Shown here: in pieces, positions 12,535-12,606 of the stretch | How the letters are laid out: each line of letters opens with the position of its first letter | Numbering within the stretch: position 1 is the stretch's first letter | NCBI GenBank assembly: GCA_030605805.1 | Contig: JAUWHQ010000170.1 | Coordinates: 1-12,606, forward strand | DNA length: 12,606 nt | Origin: Methanosarcinales archaeon | GTDB lineage: Archaea; Halobacteriota; Methanosarcinia; Methanosarcinales; Methanogasteraceae | Reading direction: 5' to 3' | Program-made: the position numbers and the translations under genes | Notes under the pieces: model-generated | Seen by the model: only the letters and a program-made list of their open reading frames with translations | Database searches by the model: none | Told to the model about the DNA's origin: nothing

Positions 12535-12606
12535 CTACTCCTCTCGTTTTCCATCAAAAAAGAAACTTCTATCGATTTCTTCATGTGGAACAGACTTTTT
12601 ATCCAA
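12535..12606 (-). CDS. Possible C-terminal end of a gene cut by the window edge
   Basis: The last 23 codons before TAG (12535-12537) read LDKKSVPHEEIDRSFFFDG then KREE, with no stop up to the window edge. The composition is protein-like and the strand matches the genes to its left. Too short to identify. Confidence 0.35.
   Translation of the reverse strand: MDKKSVPHEEIDRSFFFDGKREE

Overview
The window comes from a methanogen-related euryarchaeon. It carries archaeal TFB and Gar1, a B12-binding/radical SAM protein of a type found in methanogens, archaeal TATA/BRE promoters, and GGTGAT/GAGGTG ribosome-binding sites complementary to the archaeal 16S 3' end. MacB-type ABC genes with a COG1361 partner and a dockerin fragment fit the Methanosarcinales / Syntropharchaeia / ANME neighbourhood. 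The exact lineage cannot be fixed from this sequence.

Left part (1-6.6 kb, + strand) is a membrane/secretion island. It holds a winged-helix regulator and a three-helix membrane protein. A small secreted protein with an aspartate-rich, calcium-loop-like motif follows, then a lipoprotein with the same motif. Next is an ABC exporter made of a MacB/LolD-type ATPase, a COG1361 S-layer-like anchored protein and a MacB/FtsX permease. After the permease, a block seen earlier is repeated: the 3' end of the membrane-protein gene plus the promoter, gene and terminator of the small secreted protein. The second copy has four aspartate-rich repeats instead of one and a normal ATG; the first copy has ATA at the equivalent codon. 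A NapH-like polyferredoxin membrane protein closes the island. The shared motif suggests the exporter, lipoprotein and secreted proteins may work together, but this is inference.

Middle part (6.6-11.0 kb, - strand) is conserved chromosomal content: the radical SAM gene, a gar1-tfb pair encoded almost without a gap, and a PLP-dependent aminotransferase. The spaces hold promoters and hairpins; the strongest structured stretch is 8028-8146.

Right part (11.0-12.6 kb, - strand) is AT-richer and looks patchy: a hairpin resembling an IS200/IS605 end, a probable PD-(D/E)XK (DUF559/Vsr-like) nuclease-fold protein, a dockerin remnant separated from the ORF before it by one in-frame TGA, an unrecognised 117-residue ORF, and two coding fragments at the edge. 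It reads as a recently acquired or decaying accessory stretch.
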